In this document: piece by piece, positions 16,773-25,945 of the stretch | Layout: the number at the start of each line of letters is the position of its first letter | Numbering within the stretch: the stretch's first letter is position 1 | NCBI RefSeq assembly: GCF_011090185.1 | Contig: NZ_JAAFGS010000005.1 | Location: 62,001-126,000 of the forward strand | From: Saccharibacillus alkalitolerans | GTDB taxonomy: Bacteria > Bacillota > Bacilli > Paenibacillales > Paenibacillaceae | DNA: 64,000 nucleotides | Direction: 5' to 3' | The notes under the pieces: model-generated | Databases searched by the model: none | What the model was told of the DNA's origin: nothing | What the model saw: only the letters and a program-made list of their open reading frames with translations | Translations under genes and position numbers: made by a program

Positions 16773-18641
16773 CTATCGGGCGGCCCTCCACGCTTCCAAC
16801 AAGTCGCCGACCGATTCCCAGCGCGCTTCCCGATCGGGCGAGACGGCCCGGGCGGCCGCTTCGTACAGCGAGTCTCCGGCTTCCCACGCCTCGCGCGAAC
16901 GGTCGGCGTCGCCGCCGAGCAGGCAGAAGGCCGCCGCGCCCATGGCGTATACGTTCGTTCGCGAATCGAGGGCCGCGCCCAGCTGATATTCTTCCGGCGA
17001 CATAAAGCGGGACGAGCCCCACATCCGACCTCGCTCGTTCACGTACGGGGTCGGTCGGTACAGGTCGATATCGCAGATCGTGATCCGTCCGTTCCCGAAA
17101 TCGTAAATCAGGCTGCCGTCGTAAAAGTCGATTGCCACATAACCGAGAGCTTCGGCATACGCGTGAAACTCGATAACGGATTCGACTGCCTCGATTCTCT
17201 CTTCGAGCGGCAGTCTGCGGAAACGGGAGATCGCCGTATCCGTATGGCCGCCGGTTCCGCCGGCATCCGGATCGGAACCGGGGCGCAGCAGCTCTCCTTC
17301 CGCCCATTCGAACAGGATGGCGTAGCCGTCCGGCGTCTCGAAATGATCCAGCATCCGCACAAGCGACGGGTGCTTCAGCGCCTCGTAAGCGGCCGCCGCT
17401 TCCCGAAGAGACCGAACCGCATCCGCCGGATGGCCGGCGTACTCGGCGGTCGCCGCGCCGGCATACTTGATCCATACTTTCTGACCTTCGATTTCCAGCC
17501 CGAAGGCCAGGTTGCCGGAATCCTGCCGATCCCAGACGCGGAACACCGTGCCGAACGGCGCCAGCCAATTGAAGTCGTGCGGACGGCGCAGGAGGAACGG
17601 CACGCCGTCGATCCGCTGCTCGATCAGGCCGCCGAGCGGATCGGGCTCGCCGGCACGCTGCACGCCGATCACGGTGCCGGCCACCTGCGCCGGTTCCGCC
17701 GCGATCGGCGCGGTTTCGGCGGGCGGCGGCAGAATCGGAGCAAACGGAACCGGACCTCCCGCTTCGCCGATCGGCAGGGTCACCTGCGGCACGTTGGGGT
17801 CCTCGGCGGCTTCGTACACGTCTCCGAAGCTTTCCGGCCCCGGCTCCACGGCAAGAGCGGCGCTTCCCGCAAGTTCCGTATCGAGTTCGGCCGCTTCCGT
17901 GAGCGCCTCCGACTCGGGCGTCGTCGCGCCGGTTGCTTCCGCCTGCGCGGCGTATTCGTCCCCTGCCCCGGCGGCATACGCTTCCTCGCGAAGGTCTGCT
18001 TCGCCTGCCGAAGGGACGGATTCTTCCAAGTCCGCCGCCCCGGCGGCGAAGAGCGCGGCCCCTTCCGCCTCATGCAGCTCCGTCAGACTTTCGAGCACTT
18101 TCCACTCGTCCCGAAGCATCGCATACACGCATTCGTCTTTCCATTCGCCGTCCAGCGTCGGCAGGCTCTGCCGGAAAAAGGCTTCCATGCGCATGCCCAG
18201 CTTCTCCAGCAGCGCGCGCAGAGCCAGATTTTCCGGCGGGCAGGCCGCGGTGATCCGGTGCAGGCCCATTTCCCCGAACGAGTGCCGCAGCAGCGCCCGG
18301 GCCGCTTCTCCCGCATAACCGTGCCTGCGGTAATCGGAACGGACTCCCAACCCGATCGTCCCGGTCATCGGCTGGGCGCCGGGACGGCAGGACGCGTGCC
18401 CGATGATTTCGTCGTCTTCGTCCGAAACCAGCGCATACAGATACGGGTCCGCGGTCATGTCCCGCAGTCTTCGTTCCGTGTAAGCCCCTTCCGGAAACCC
18501 GTCCGCGATGCCGTCGTCCTGCAGGTAAGCCATCAGGCGAATCCATTCGCTCTCCGCAAACCTGCGAATCCGCATACGCGGCGTGCGAATCAGCGTCTCC
18601 GGCTGCATTTCGTGCCCGGCGTTTTCTTTCTCTATCTCCAT
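16773..18641 (-). CDS. GNAT acetyltransferase-Ser/Thr protein kinase fusion
   Basis: 622 residues in three parts. Residues about 12-170 are a RimJ/RimL-like GNAT: TPRMRIRRF, IIGHASCR, and the acetyl-CoA loop RSDYRRHGYAGEAAR, then NLALRALLEKLGM. Residues about 175-350 are an acidic, Ala/Glu/Pro-rich linker. Residues about 360-620 are a protein-kinase-like domain: KVWIKYAGA (ATP-site Lys), SLREAAAAYEALKHP (Glu helix), catalytic loop YVAIDFYDGSLIYDF (the usual HRD His is replaced), CDIDLY in place of DFG, and MWGSSRFMSPEEY like the activation/APE segment. The start chosen is ATG 18641; ATG 18725 is possible but poorly placed. It may acetylate and phosphorylate linked targets; the targets are unknown. 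Confidence 0.82.
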   Translation of the reverse strand: MEIEKENAGHEMQPETLIRTPRMRIRRFAESEWIRLMAYLQDDGIADGFPEGAYTERRLRDMTADPYLYALVSDEDDEIIGHASCRPGAQPMTGTIGLGVRSDYRRHGYAGEAARALLRHSFGEMGLHRITAACPPENLALRALLEKLGMRMEAFFRQSLPTLDGEWKDECVYAMLRDEWKVLESLTELHEAEGAALFAAGAADLEESVPSAGEADLREEAYAAGAGDEYAAQAEATGATTPESEALTEAAELDTELAGSAALAVEPGPESFGDVYEAAEDPNVPQVTLPIGEAGGPVPFAPILPPPAETAPIAAEPAQVAGTVIGVQRAGEPDPLGGLIEQRIDGVPFLLRRPHDFNWLAPFGTVFRVWDRQDSGNLAFGLEIEGQKVWIKYAGAATAEYAGHPADAVRSLREAAAAYEALKHPSLVRMLDHFETPDGYAILFEWAEGELLRPGSDPDAGGTGGHTDTAISRFRRLPLEERIEAVESVIEFHAYAEALGYVAIDFYDGSLIYDFGNGRITICDIDLYRPTPYVNERGRMWGSSRFMSPEEYQLGAALDSRTNVYAMGAAAFCLLGGDADRSREAWEAGDSLYEAAARAVSPDREARWESVGDLLEAWRAAR

Positions 18642-18828
18642 CTCCCTTTCCCTCCCCTGTGAAAAAGCGGTCCCGCTCCTTGACGGATTCTCCAATTCCC
18701 GGACGCTGCGCGTCCTTTCCGGCATCCTCTTCCCGCAAGTAAGCTTCGCCGCGCGGAGCCGGATTTCCTGCCCGGAAGCCGACCTGGCAGCCGCACATTT
18801 CCTTGCGCTTCCAATCGTGCCGGCTCCG

Positions 18829-20592
18829 TTATTCCGGCGCTTTCGGCGTCCGCCGCCGCTTTGTCGCCCTTTCGAAGCGATAAGCGATCTCGATCAGCAG
18901 CGGATCCGCCATTGCGGTGCCGGACAGCAGCAGACCGACCGGGCGGCCGGATTCCGTATAGCCGGCGGGTACGGATACCAGCGGATAGCCCGCGCGCGCC
19001 GCCAGATCCGAGCCTTCGTAATCCGTGAAGACGAGCGCCTGCACGCCGTGCTTCCCGAGCGCTTCGTCGATCCCTTCTTCGCCGGCGCGCCGCACTCCCC
19101 GCTCCTTGCTCGAGCGATATTTATCGTCTTCCAGGCTTCCCCCGTCGGCTTCCGATTCCTCCAGCAGATTCTGTCCGTAGCGCAGGCAGCGCTCGGCGTG
19201 CTTGTCGTTAAAATCGATCAGTTCCGCCAGATTCGCCGGCCCCTCGCCTTCCGGCTGAGCGGCGAAAAAGTCGTCGATCGCCGTTTTGAACTCCCTCCGC
19301 AGCACGGTGCCGTCCCATTCGTCCGCGTAAGACGGCAGGTCGAGCCCCCGTTTCACTTCGATGCCCGCCGCTTCCAGTCCGCGAAGCGCTTCTTCGAATA
19401 CGGCCGACGTCTCCTCGTCGAGCCCGTCCTCGAACGCCTGCACCACGCCGACTTTCAGCCGGCCCGGCAGGTCGAAACGTCCCGGCAGGAACGAGACCGG
19501 ACGCTGCGGAAGCAGCGTGCAGGCGTCCGCTTCGTCGCCGAAAGCCATCGCCTCCAGGATCAGGGCGGCGTCGAGCACCGTGCGCGCGATCGGACCGAGC
19601 GTATCCTGCGTCAGCGACAGCGGAATGACGCCGCTGCGGCTGATCAGCCCGACCGTCGGCTTGATGCCGACGACGGAATGCGCGGCCGCCGGACTGACGA
19701 TGGAGCCCGACGTCTCCGAGCCGATCGCTCCCAGGGCAAAGTTGGCCGAGACGGCGGCCGCGCTGCCGGTACTGGAACCGCCGACGGGATAATCGCCGTA
19801 CGGATTGTTCGTCTGCCCGCCGCGCGAGCTGTAGCCGGACGGCATAGGGTCCGACATGTAATTCGCCCATTCCGTCATGTTGACCTTGCCGAGCAGAATG
19901 GCGCCCGCCTCGCGCAGCTTGGCCGCCGCGAAGGCGTCGCGCTTCGCCCGCCGATCCTTGAGCGCCCAGGAGCCGGCGGACGTGGTCATTCGGTCGGCCG
20001 TATCGATATTGTCCTTGAGCAGAATCGGCACGCCGTACAGCGGCAGCGAACCGAGCTCGTCGAAGTTGTCGTCGAGCTGCTTCGCCAGCGCGGCGGCGTC
20101 CGGATTGATCTCCAGCACCGCGTTCAGCTTCCCGTCGAGCCGCTTGATCCGCTCGATGTAGGCTTCCGTCAGCTGCAGACATGTCCAGTTCCCGCTCTGC
20201 AGCTTGTCCTTGAAGCGTTCGATCGTCAGCTCGATCAAGTCCGCGTCGGTGATCTCTTCGCGGTCGTGCGCGGTATTGGAGCTGAGCTTGTCCCGATCCG
20301 CATTTTTCGAAGCGGCAGGAACCCCCTCGCCCTGACCGTGCTGCAGCGGCAGCTTCAACTTGAACTCCGAAGGCTTGGGCTTCGGCAGCGACGCCCCCGG
20401 CGGCGATGCCGTCCAGCCGCTGGCCGCCTCCAGAATGGCGGCGATATCCAGACCGCTCGGCTCTTCGGAACCGGACCGGGTCTCGATGACTTCGTTTTCT
20501 ACCGGAATCCCTCTGGGATCAGGCTTTTTCTTTGCGTCCCCATCTCCATAGGGCAGCAGGCCGGGCTGCTGCGATTTTTTCGGTTTGGCCAT
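18829..20592 (-). CDS. Amidase-signature family amidohydrolase
   Basis: 587 residues from ATG 20592 (AAAGGG 9 bp upstream). The amidase-signature domain (about 115-575) has the full Ser-cisSer-Lys triad: Lys in PILLKDNID, cis-Ser and the oxyanion region in PVGGSSTGSAAAV, and the nucleophile in GSETSGSIVSPAA. Family members hydrolyse amides, including glutamine or aminoacyl-tRNA amides and small nitrile-derived amides; the substrate is unpredictable. Residues 1 to about 110 are an unusual hydrophilic, Pro/Lys-rich extension (MAKPKKSQQPG onward) outside the catalytic fold. No signal peptide was seen. The gene is monocistronic on the minus strand. Confidence 0.88.
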   Translation of the reverse strand: MAKPKKSQQPGLLPYGDGDAKKKPDPRGIPVENEVIETRSGSEEPSGLDIAAILEAASGWTASPPGASLPKPKPSEFKLKLPLQHGQGEGVPAASKNADRDKLSSNTAHDREEITDADLIELTIERFKDKLQSGNWTCLQLTEAYIERIKRLDGKLNAVLEINPDAAALAKQLDDNFDELGSLPLYGVPILLKDNIDTADRMTTSAGSWALKDRRAKRDAFAAAKLREAGAILLGKVNMTEWANYMSDPMPSGYSSRGGQTNNPYGDYPVGGSSTGSAAAVSANFALGAIGSETSGSIVSPAAAHSVVGIKPTVGLISRSGVIPLSLTQDTLGPIARTVLDAALILEAMAFGDEADACTLLPQRPVSFLPGRFDLPGRLKVGVVQAFEDGLDEETSAVFEEALRGLEAAGIEVKRGLDLPSYADEWDGTVLRREFKTAIDDFFAAQPEGEGPANLAELIDFNDKHAERCLRYGQNLLEESEADGGSLEDDKYRSSKERGVRRAGEEGIDEALGKHGVQALVFTDYEGSDLAARAGYPLVSVPAGYTESGRPVGLLLSGTAMADPLLIEIAYRFERATKRRRTPKAPE

Positions 20593-20766
20593 TCGCCTCA
20601 TCCCTTTCATGGAATTTCGATTCCAGATCTCGTCGGGCCGACTCCCTGCGTAACGAATCGGCCTTTGATAACTCTGTACCCCCGGATGCGCGGAATGATC
20701 CGCAGTCTCTTCCGTATCGTTCTCCTTTAAATGTTAACACGACGGGCGCGGGAATAGTTTGAATTT

Positions 20767-20814
20767 AAAAAAGCCGCTTCCGATATCGGAATTTCCGACG
20801 ACGGAAGCGGCTTT
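20767..20814 (-). terminator. Intrinsic terminator of the AraC gene
   Basis: AAAAAAGCCGCTTCCG pairs with CGGAAGCGGCTTT. On the minus strand the stem is followed by a T-run. Confidence 0.8.
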
Positions 20815-20878
20815 CTTCGAATTTCCCCCGGGTTTAAAAGGCAACTTCGGGACGAACGCTTGGAGCACTCGGCGCCGA

Positions 20879-23281
20879 TCAGCCGCTTTTCTCCGCCCGA
20901 TATTGTCCGGGCGTCATTCCTTCCTGTTTGCGGAACAACCGAATAAAATACGACGGCTGATAACCGACCGCTTCCGCAATCTCGTTCACTTTAAGGTCGG
21001 TCGTGCGCAGCAGCTCCCGCGCCCGTTCCAGACGGAGATTCATGACGTAATCGACGAACGTCTGTCCATAGGCCTGCTTGAACGACCGGCTGAGCGCATA
21101 AGGGCTGACGCCGAAGCGCTCCGCGCAGCGTTCGAGCGAAAAGTCCGCGTTGTAGTCGCGTTCCAATTCCTCGCGAACCCGTTCCGCCAGACGATGGGTT
21201 TCCACGCCTTGGCGTTCTTCGAGCTCCCGTCCGTACGGTTCCAACACCCGCGAGCGCAGAAACTCTCCCACCGCTTCCGGCCTGCGCAGCTCGAGCAGTC
21301 GACCGTACAATCCGGCCCCTTCTGGCCGAGCCCCGTTTTCCAGCATGACGTGCAGCAGGCTGCCGAGCAGCTGCAGCGATCCTTCATGCAGCTCGGACTC
21401 GGAAGACGCGCGCTCCGCCAAGCGAATGACGAACTCGTCGATCAGTCGGCCGGCTTCGCCGATTCGGCCCAGCCGAACTTCCTGCAGCAGCTCCTTCTCC
21501 AAATCGAACGGATAAGTCGTGCCTCGGCCCGAACCGGGCAGCAGTTCGTCAACATGCAGCACGCGGCACGATTCCGCTGCGGGTACGCCGCGCAGCGCGC
21601 TTCGCAGCGACTGCAGCAGCTCCGATACGTTCAAAATGCTGTCGGTCTCACCGGTACACATGATCGTTCGCAGCCGCAGGACGGTTCGAACCGTTTCGGC
21701 CATTTTGACCGCCGTTTCTTTGATCGACGCTTGATTCCCGATCGGAACGAGCACGGCTATGCTGCCGTCGTGGAAGTTGACGATCTCCGCCCGCTTGCTG
21801 CGCTCGTCGATGAATTCGCGCGCTACATTCGCGGCGGCGAACGTCATAAGCAGCTCGTCTTCTTCGCGGAACTGCGATTCCGGCGGCGACAGCACGCCGA
21901 CGCGCAGCAGGCCTATCGCCAGCCGCTCGCCTTGTTCGATCCGCCAGCCGAACCGTTCCAATCTCGACAGCAGCTCGCTTTCGCCGAGCGAACGGTAATG
22001 TCCCTGCATTAACTGCAGCAGAAATCCCGTCCGCAGCTCGGGATACGTCTGCTCCAATCTCCGTTCCGCTTCCCGTTTGGCATCGGCCAACCCTTTCCAA
22101 CTGCTTTCGATGTAACGCAGCTCGTCGTAAGCCGATTCGTCGGCCGGTCCGATCCACCCCGGTCCGCTTCCAGGCTCCTCTTCGTCCGTTCGTCCGCTTC
22201 CGTCTCTGCGGGATTGACGGAAATCGCTCCCTCTGCCCAACGCCTCGGCTAATTGACGAATCGGCCGATGCAGCCTTCGCGAAGTAAACCAGGCCAAGAT
22301 CAGCGCAAGGGCCATGCCGAACAAGCTGACGCCGAGCAGAGAACGCGATAACAGCACAACCGGACGGGTCAAGGCTTCCAACGGAGAGACTGTGGCGTAT
22401 GTCCAGACCGTTCCCGCACGTTCCAACGTACTGTACGAAGCGGCGTAAGTTTTCCCCTGCCATTTGAACAGATAAGAATCGCTTTCGCCCGCCTTCTCAT
22501 CGATGCGATCGGCCAACTGCTGACGCAGCGTCTGTTCGAACAATTGATTCTCCGGCATCCCTTCCGACACGCGAATCATCGACTGTCCGTTTTCGGCATA
22601 CAGATAAGAAGCTCCTTTTTCTTCGAACGACGCCTCCCGCACGAATTCCTCCAATTTGGTGCGGTTCAGGCTGAGCAGCAGCGCGCCGTAAGGCGGCCCG
22701 TAGCCCGGAAGTTTGCGCACCAGCACAAGCGATCCGGCATCAGACGCGTTCCAGTGGAAGCCTTCCACCCAATACACATCGCGTTTGTCTTCGATCAAAC
22801 CCTGAAACCGCTTACTATCTTCTCCGAACGGAATCTTCCTTACGCCGCCCGATTCCGACACCAGCAGCGGTTCACTGCGATTCAGCAGCAAACGCGCGTC
22901 TTCCAAACGGGGATACGTGGCCTTCATAAGGCCGAGAAAGCTGTACAGCTCGTTCGTTCGGTTGTACTCCAGGGTCAGGTTGGCCCTTTTCAAATCCGCG
23001 CCGAGTCTAGGATCCAACGACCACTGGCTGATCGACAGCTCCAACTGAGTAAACAAATCGTCCAGACGGGCCGCCGATCGTTCGACCAGCGTGCGATGGC
23101 TGTTCATCACCTCGCGTTCGATATGCGCCGTTCCGAGCGCATAAGACGAAAGCGCGATAACCGCCGTCGGGATGCTCGCCATGCAGAGCGCCAGAATAAG
23201 GCTGTAGCGGTAAAACCGTCCTCGTCTTTCCCGGCTTCGACCGCCCGGTAATTTTTTTGCCCAACCCCGGATGCTTGCCAT
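20879..23281 (-). CDS. Membrane-bound AraC-family regulator with extracytoplasmic sensor
   Basis: 800 residues. TM1 (about 26-49), an extracytoplasmic sensory domain (about 50-300, Cache-like by layout) and TM2 (about 305-327) precede a cytoplasmic helical region and a C-terminal double-HTH AraC domain (about 695-797: FSLERCAERFGVSPYALSRSFKQAYG and LKVNEIAEAVGYQPSYFIRLFRKQEG). This YesN-like architecture without a phosphoacceptor domain is typical of Paenibacillaceae, where such proteins sense extracellular sugars and activate neighbouring LplABC-type importers. The importer genes end 184 bp upstream on the same strand, so that control is likely (inference). Confidence 0.9.
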   Translation of the reverse strand: MASIRGWAKKLPGGRSRERRGRFYRYSLILALCMASIPTAVIALSSYALGTAHIEREVMNSHRTLVERSAARLDDLFTQLELSISQWSLDPRLGADLKRANLTLEYNRTNELYSFLGLMKATYPRLEDARLLLNRSEPLLVSESGGVRKIPFGEDSKRFQGLIEDKRDVYWVEGFHWNASDAGSLVLVRKLPGYGPPYGALLLSLNRTKLEEFVREASFEEKGASYLYAENGQSMIRVSEGMPENQLFEQTLRQQLADRIDEKAGESDSYLFKWQGKTYAASYSTLERAGTVWTYATVSPLEALTRPVVLLSRSLLGVSLFGMALALILAWFTSRRLHRPIRQLAEALGRGSDFRQSRRDGSGRTDEEEPGSGPGWIGPADESAYDELRYIESSWKGLADAKREAERRLEQTYPELRTGFLLQLMQGHYRSLGESELLSRLERFGWRIEQGERLAIGLLRVGVLSPPESQFREEDELLMTFAAANVAREFIDERSKRAEIVNFHDGSIAVLVPIGNQASIKETAVKMAETVRTVLRLRTIMCTGETDSILNVSELLQSLRSALRGVPAAESCRVLHVDELLPGSGRGTTYPFDLEKELLQEVRLGRIGEAGRLIDEFVIRLAERASSESELHEGSLQLLGSLLHVMLENGARPEGAGLYGRLLELRRPEAVGEFLRSRVLEPYGRELEERQGVETHRLAERVREELERDYNADFSLERCAERFGVSPYALSRSFKQAYGQTFVDYVMNLRLERARELLRTTDLKVNEIAEAVGYQPSYFIRLFRKQEGMTPGQYRAEKSG

Positions 23282-23360
23282 CGTTTTCTCCCCTTTTCCG
23301 GTGTACCGGCTCTTGTCGGTTGTCGTCTACCATTTTAAGGGCAATCCTTCACAAACCGCA

Positions 23361-23399
23361 ATCGCTTCCGGAGCGGCACTCAGCCGTCCCGGAAGCGAT
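23361..23399 (-). terminator. Hairpin between the solute-binding protein and AraC genes
   Basis: An 11-bp perfect stem (ATCGCTTCCGG and complement) lies about 67 bp after the lipoprotein stop. It lacks a strong T-run, so it may be a weak terminator or an mRNA 3'-end stabiliser. Confidence 0.45.
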
Positions 23400-23465
23400 G
23401 CGGACATTAGGATTCATTTTCGATTTCGGCAGCGCCTGCCCATCCGCCGATGGACAATCTTCGTT

Positions 23466-24983
23466 TTACGACGCGGATTGACGCTGCTTATACGCTTCGT
23501 TCAATTCCTCCGTGATTTTTTGCAGATCCGGATTGGCTTTCAATTTCTCGACATAAGCGTCCCATGCGGATAGCGGCTGCTTGCCGAGAATGATCTTGGT
23601 TTTGATGTCCTGGATATCTTTAGACAACTCGGGTCCGGCCGATACCCCGGTTTCCGAATACAAGCCGATCGCTTTGTCCGGCACGCTGGATTCGGCACGT
23701 TCGTCGATGATTTTTTTGTTGCGTTCGAAAATTTCGTTCGGCATGCCGCTGCGATAAGCCCGCATATACTTGTCGTACGACATAAAGATCTGGCCAAGCG
23801 CCTGCGAAGCGACGATATCGGTTTTCGCTTTTTCGGTCGCCATTTTGATTCCGTTCTCTTCCGTATAATGCACGCCTTCCAGTCCGTAGCTCGCGAGCGT
23901 TCCGCCTTCTTCGGAAGCGCCGTAATCCATCAGTTCGAGCAGTTTTTTCATTTTTTCTTCGGAGACGGTTTTCGGAATCACGAACATCCCGAAGAATCCG
24001 CCGTCTCTGTTATTCCAGCCGTTCAGCGATACGAGCGGCAGGAAGTCCGCGTCCGGATTCGTTTTAAGCTGCGCTTCCGTCGGCTCCCACGCCGCTTCGA
24101 CCGTGTTGACGGCAGCGCCGGCGCGGCCCGCGTTCAATTGGTCTTTGGTCTGGCTTTCTTTGAGAACGGCCAGGTCTTCCGAGATCAGTCCTTCGGTATA
24201 AGCTTTGTTGATCCATTCCAGAGCTTCGCGCATTTCAGGCAGCAGGTTGACGTTGACCAGTTTGCCGTCCACTTCTTTCCAGTCGCCCGTAGTCTGGGTA
24301 AACGCGCTCACGATCGCGCCGTATCCGCCCATGTTGTCCTGATTGACCAGACCGGTGAAGCCGATCGTATCGTCCTGCCCGTTGCCGTCCGGATCGTCTT
24401 TGGTAAACGCGCGAAACACTTCGTACAGCTCATCCGTCGTTTTAGGCACTTCAAGTTTCAGATTGTCCAGCCAGTCTTTGCGCAGGAACAGGAACGGCCC
24501 GCCTTCGACCGGACGCACCCGCGGAATGCCGTAATTTTTGCCGTCGGCCTGCTTGGTATTGATCCAGGATTCTTCCGGGAATTTCTTCAGATTCGGGTAG
24601 TCGTCGAGGTACGGCGTCAGATCCCAGAATGCGCCCTGCTGCACCATGGTGCGAACTTGGGCCGAGAACGGATCGTTCACCAGCATCAGATCGGGAATGT
24701 CGCCGGAAGCCAATGTAACGTTCACCTTGTCCCCGTAACTGTTGGGCGATACCCAGGTAATATTCAAATCGGTGTTCGTACGCTTCTCGATTTCCTGCAC
24801 GACCACGTTATCCGCTCCCGGCGGCTCGGGCGTGAAATACATCGACATGATGCTGACCGGCATCGGTCCTCCGTCGTCCGGCACGCCCGACGCGGAGTTG
24901 CCGCCTCCGCATGCCGTCGTCAGCAGCGACAATGCCGCGACAGCGGCCAGTACCGTTTTTAACCCCGTTCTTCTTCTTTTCAT
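23466..24983 (-). CDS. LplA-like extracellular solute-binding lipoprotein
   Basis: 505 residues. It has a lipoprotein signal peptide (MKRRR, hydrophobic stretch, lipobox LTTAC with Cys25), then a periplasmic-binding-protein fold of the family-1 sugar type: NTDLNITWVSP, DIPDLMLVNDP, and late KKIIDERAESSVPDKAIGLYSETG. The protein is anchored on the outer face of the membrane and captures a carbohydrate, probably an oligosaccharide, for the two permeases encoded upstream. No ATPase is encoded here; such importers usually borrow a shared MsmX-type ATPase (known for the family). Third gene of the importer operon. Confidence 0.92.
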   Translation of the reverse strand: MKRRRTGLKTVLAAVAALSLLTTACGGGNSASGVPDDGGPMPVSIMSMYFTPEPPGADNVVVQEIEKRTNTDLNITWVSPNSYGDKVNVTLASGDIPDLMLVNDPFSAQVRTMVQQGAFWDLTPYLDDYPNLKKFPEESWINTKQADGKNYGIPRVRPVEGGPFLFLRKDWLDNLKLEVPKTTDELYEVFRAFTKDDPDGNGQDDTIGFTGLVNQDNMGGYGAIVSAFTQTTGDWKEVDGKLVNVNLLPEMREALEWINKAYTEGLISEDLAVLKESQTKDQLNAGRAGAAVNTVEAAWEPTEAQLKTNPDADFLPLVSLNGWNNRDGGFFGMFVIPKTVSEEKMKKLLELMDYGASEEGGTLASYGLEGVHYTEENGIKMATEKAKTDIVASQALGQIFMSYDKYMRAYRSGMPNEIFERNKKIIDERAESSVPDKAIGLYSETGVSAGPELSKDIQDIKTKIILGKQPLSAWDAYVEKLKANPDLQKITEELNEAYKQRQSAS

Positions 24984-25028
24984 GCTTCGATCTCCCCTTT
25001 TACGAATGATTGACGATCCGAAAACAGG

Positions 25029-25907
25029 TCATTCTTTCACCGAACCGACCATGGCGCCTTTGGCGAAGTGCTTCTGCAAAAACGGATAAATCATCAGGAT
25101 CGGCGCCGTCGCGATCACGACCGCCGCCATTTTGAGCGTTTCCGAAGGAATCTGCTGCTCGGCGGTCATTTCGGCGGCGGCTGTTCCTCCCGATGCCGTG
25201 GACGAGTCGATCAGCATGTTTTGCAGCAGAACCTGAAGCGGCTGTTTGTTAAAATCGTTGATATACAGCAGCGCCGTGAAAAACGTATTCCAGTACGCCA
25301 CCGCGTAGAACAGTCCGAACGCCGCGAGCGAAGGCAGCGACAGCGGCAGAATGATACGCCACCAGACGCCGATATCGTTGCAGCCGTCAATCCGCGCCGC
25401 TTCCTCCAGGCTCGGCGGAATGCTGTCGAAAAATCCTTTCATCAGCAGCACGTACCATCCGCTCGTCAGCGCCGGCAGAATCAGCGACCAGACGCTGTTG
25501 ATCAGATGCAGATCGCGAATCAGCAGGTACGGCGGGATAATGCCCGGATTGAACAGCGTCGTCAGCAGAATCAGCAGCAGAATCAAGCGTCTTCCCTGAA
25601 GACGTCTGCGCGACAGCGCATAAGACAGGCAGGACGTGACCAGCAAACTGAGCGCCGTTCCGACCGTTGCGAGAAACGCGCTGTTGCCGATCGCCCGGAT
25701 AAACGCGTCCGTCGACAGCAAATATTTGTACGAATCGAAGCTCCATTTTTGCGGAAACAGAGTCGCTTTGTTGCGGATGAATTCGGACGGTTCGGTAAAC
25801 GATACGACCAACACGTAATACATGGGGAACAGCGTTACCAATCCGATCACGGTCAACAGCAGGATATTGACCACATTGAACGCGCGATCCCCTTTATGTT
25901 CGATCAT
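25029..25907 (-). CDS. Sugar ABC transporter permease, LplC/YtcP type
   Basis: A 292-residue membrane protein with about six hydrophobic segments. The EAA loop that docks the ATPase reads SLEEAARIDGCNDIGVWWRIILPLS. It begins with the typical FNVVNILLLTVIGLVTLFPMYYVLVVSF and ends HFAKGAMVGSVKE, the conserved tail of this subfamily. It pairs with the permease encoded just upstream (38-bp gap) to form the translocation channel for the sugar bound by the lipoprotein. Confidence 0.93.
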   Translation of the reverse strand: MIEHKGDRAFNVVNILLLTVIGLVTLFPMYYVLVVSFTEPSEFIRNKATLFPQKWSFDSYKYLLSTDAFIRAIGNSAFLATVGTALSLLVTSCLSYALSRRRLQGRRLILLLILLTTLFNPGIIPPYLLIRDLHLINSVWSLILPALTSGWYVLLMKGFFDSIPPSLEEAARIDGCNDIGVWWRIILPLSLPSLAAFGLFYAVAYWNTFFTALLYINDFNKQPLQVLLQNMLIDSSTASGGTAAAEMTAEQQIPSETLKMAAVVIATAPILMIYPFLQKHFAKGAMVGSVKE

Positions 25908-25945
25908 TCTTTTTCTCCTCCTCTCGCTTCAAGCCCGGCACGCGA

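Noticed and set aside
16014-18662. Plus-strand open frame of about 880 codons over the Rrf2 and kinase-fusion genes
   Set aside because: It overlaps two genes with clear families, has an Arg/Gly-biased composition and has no start signal.
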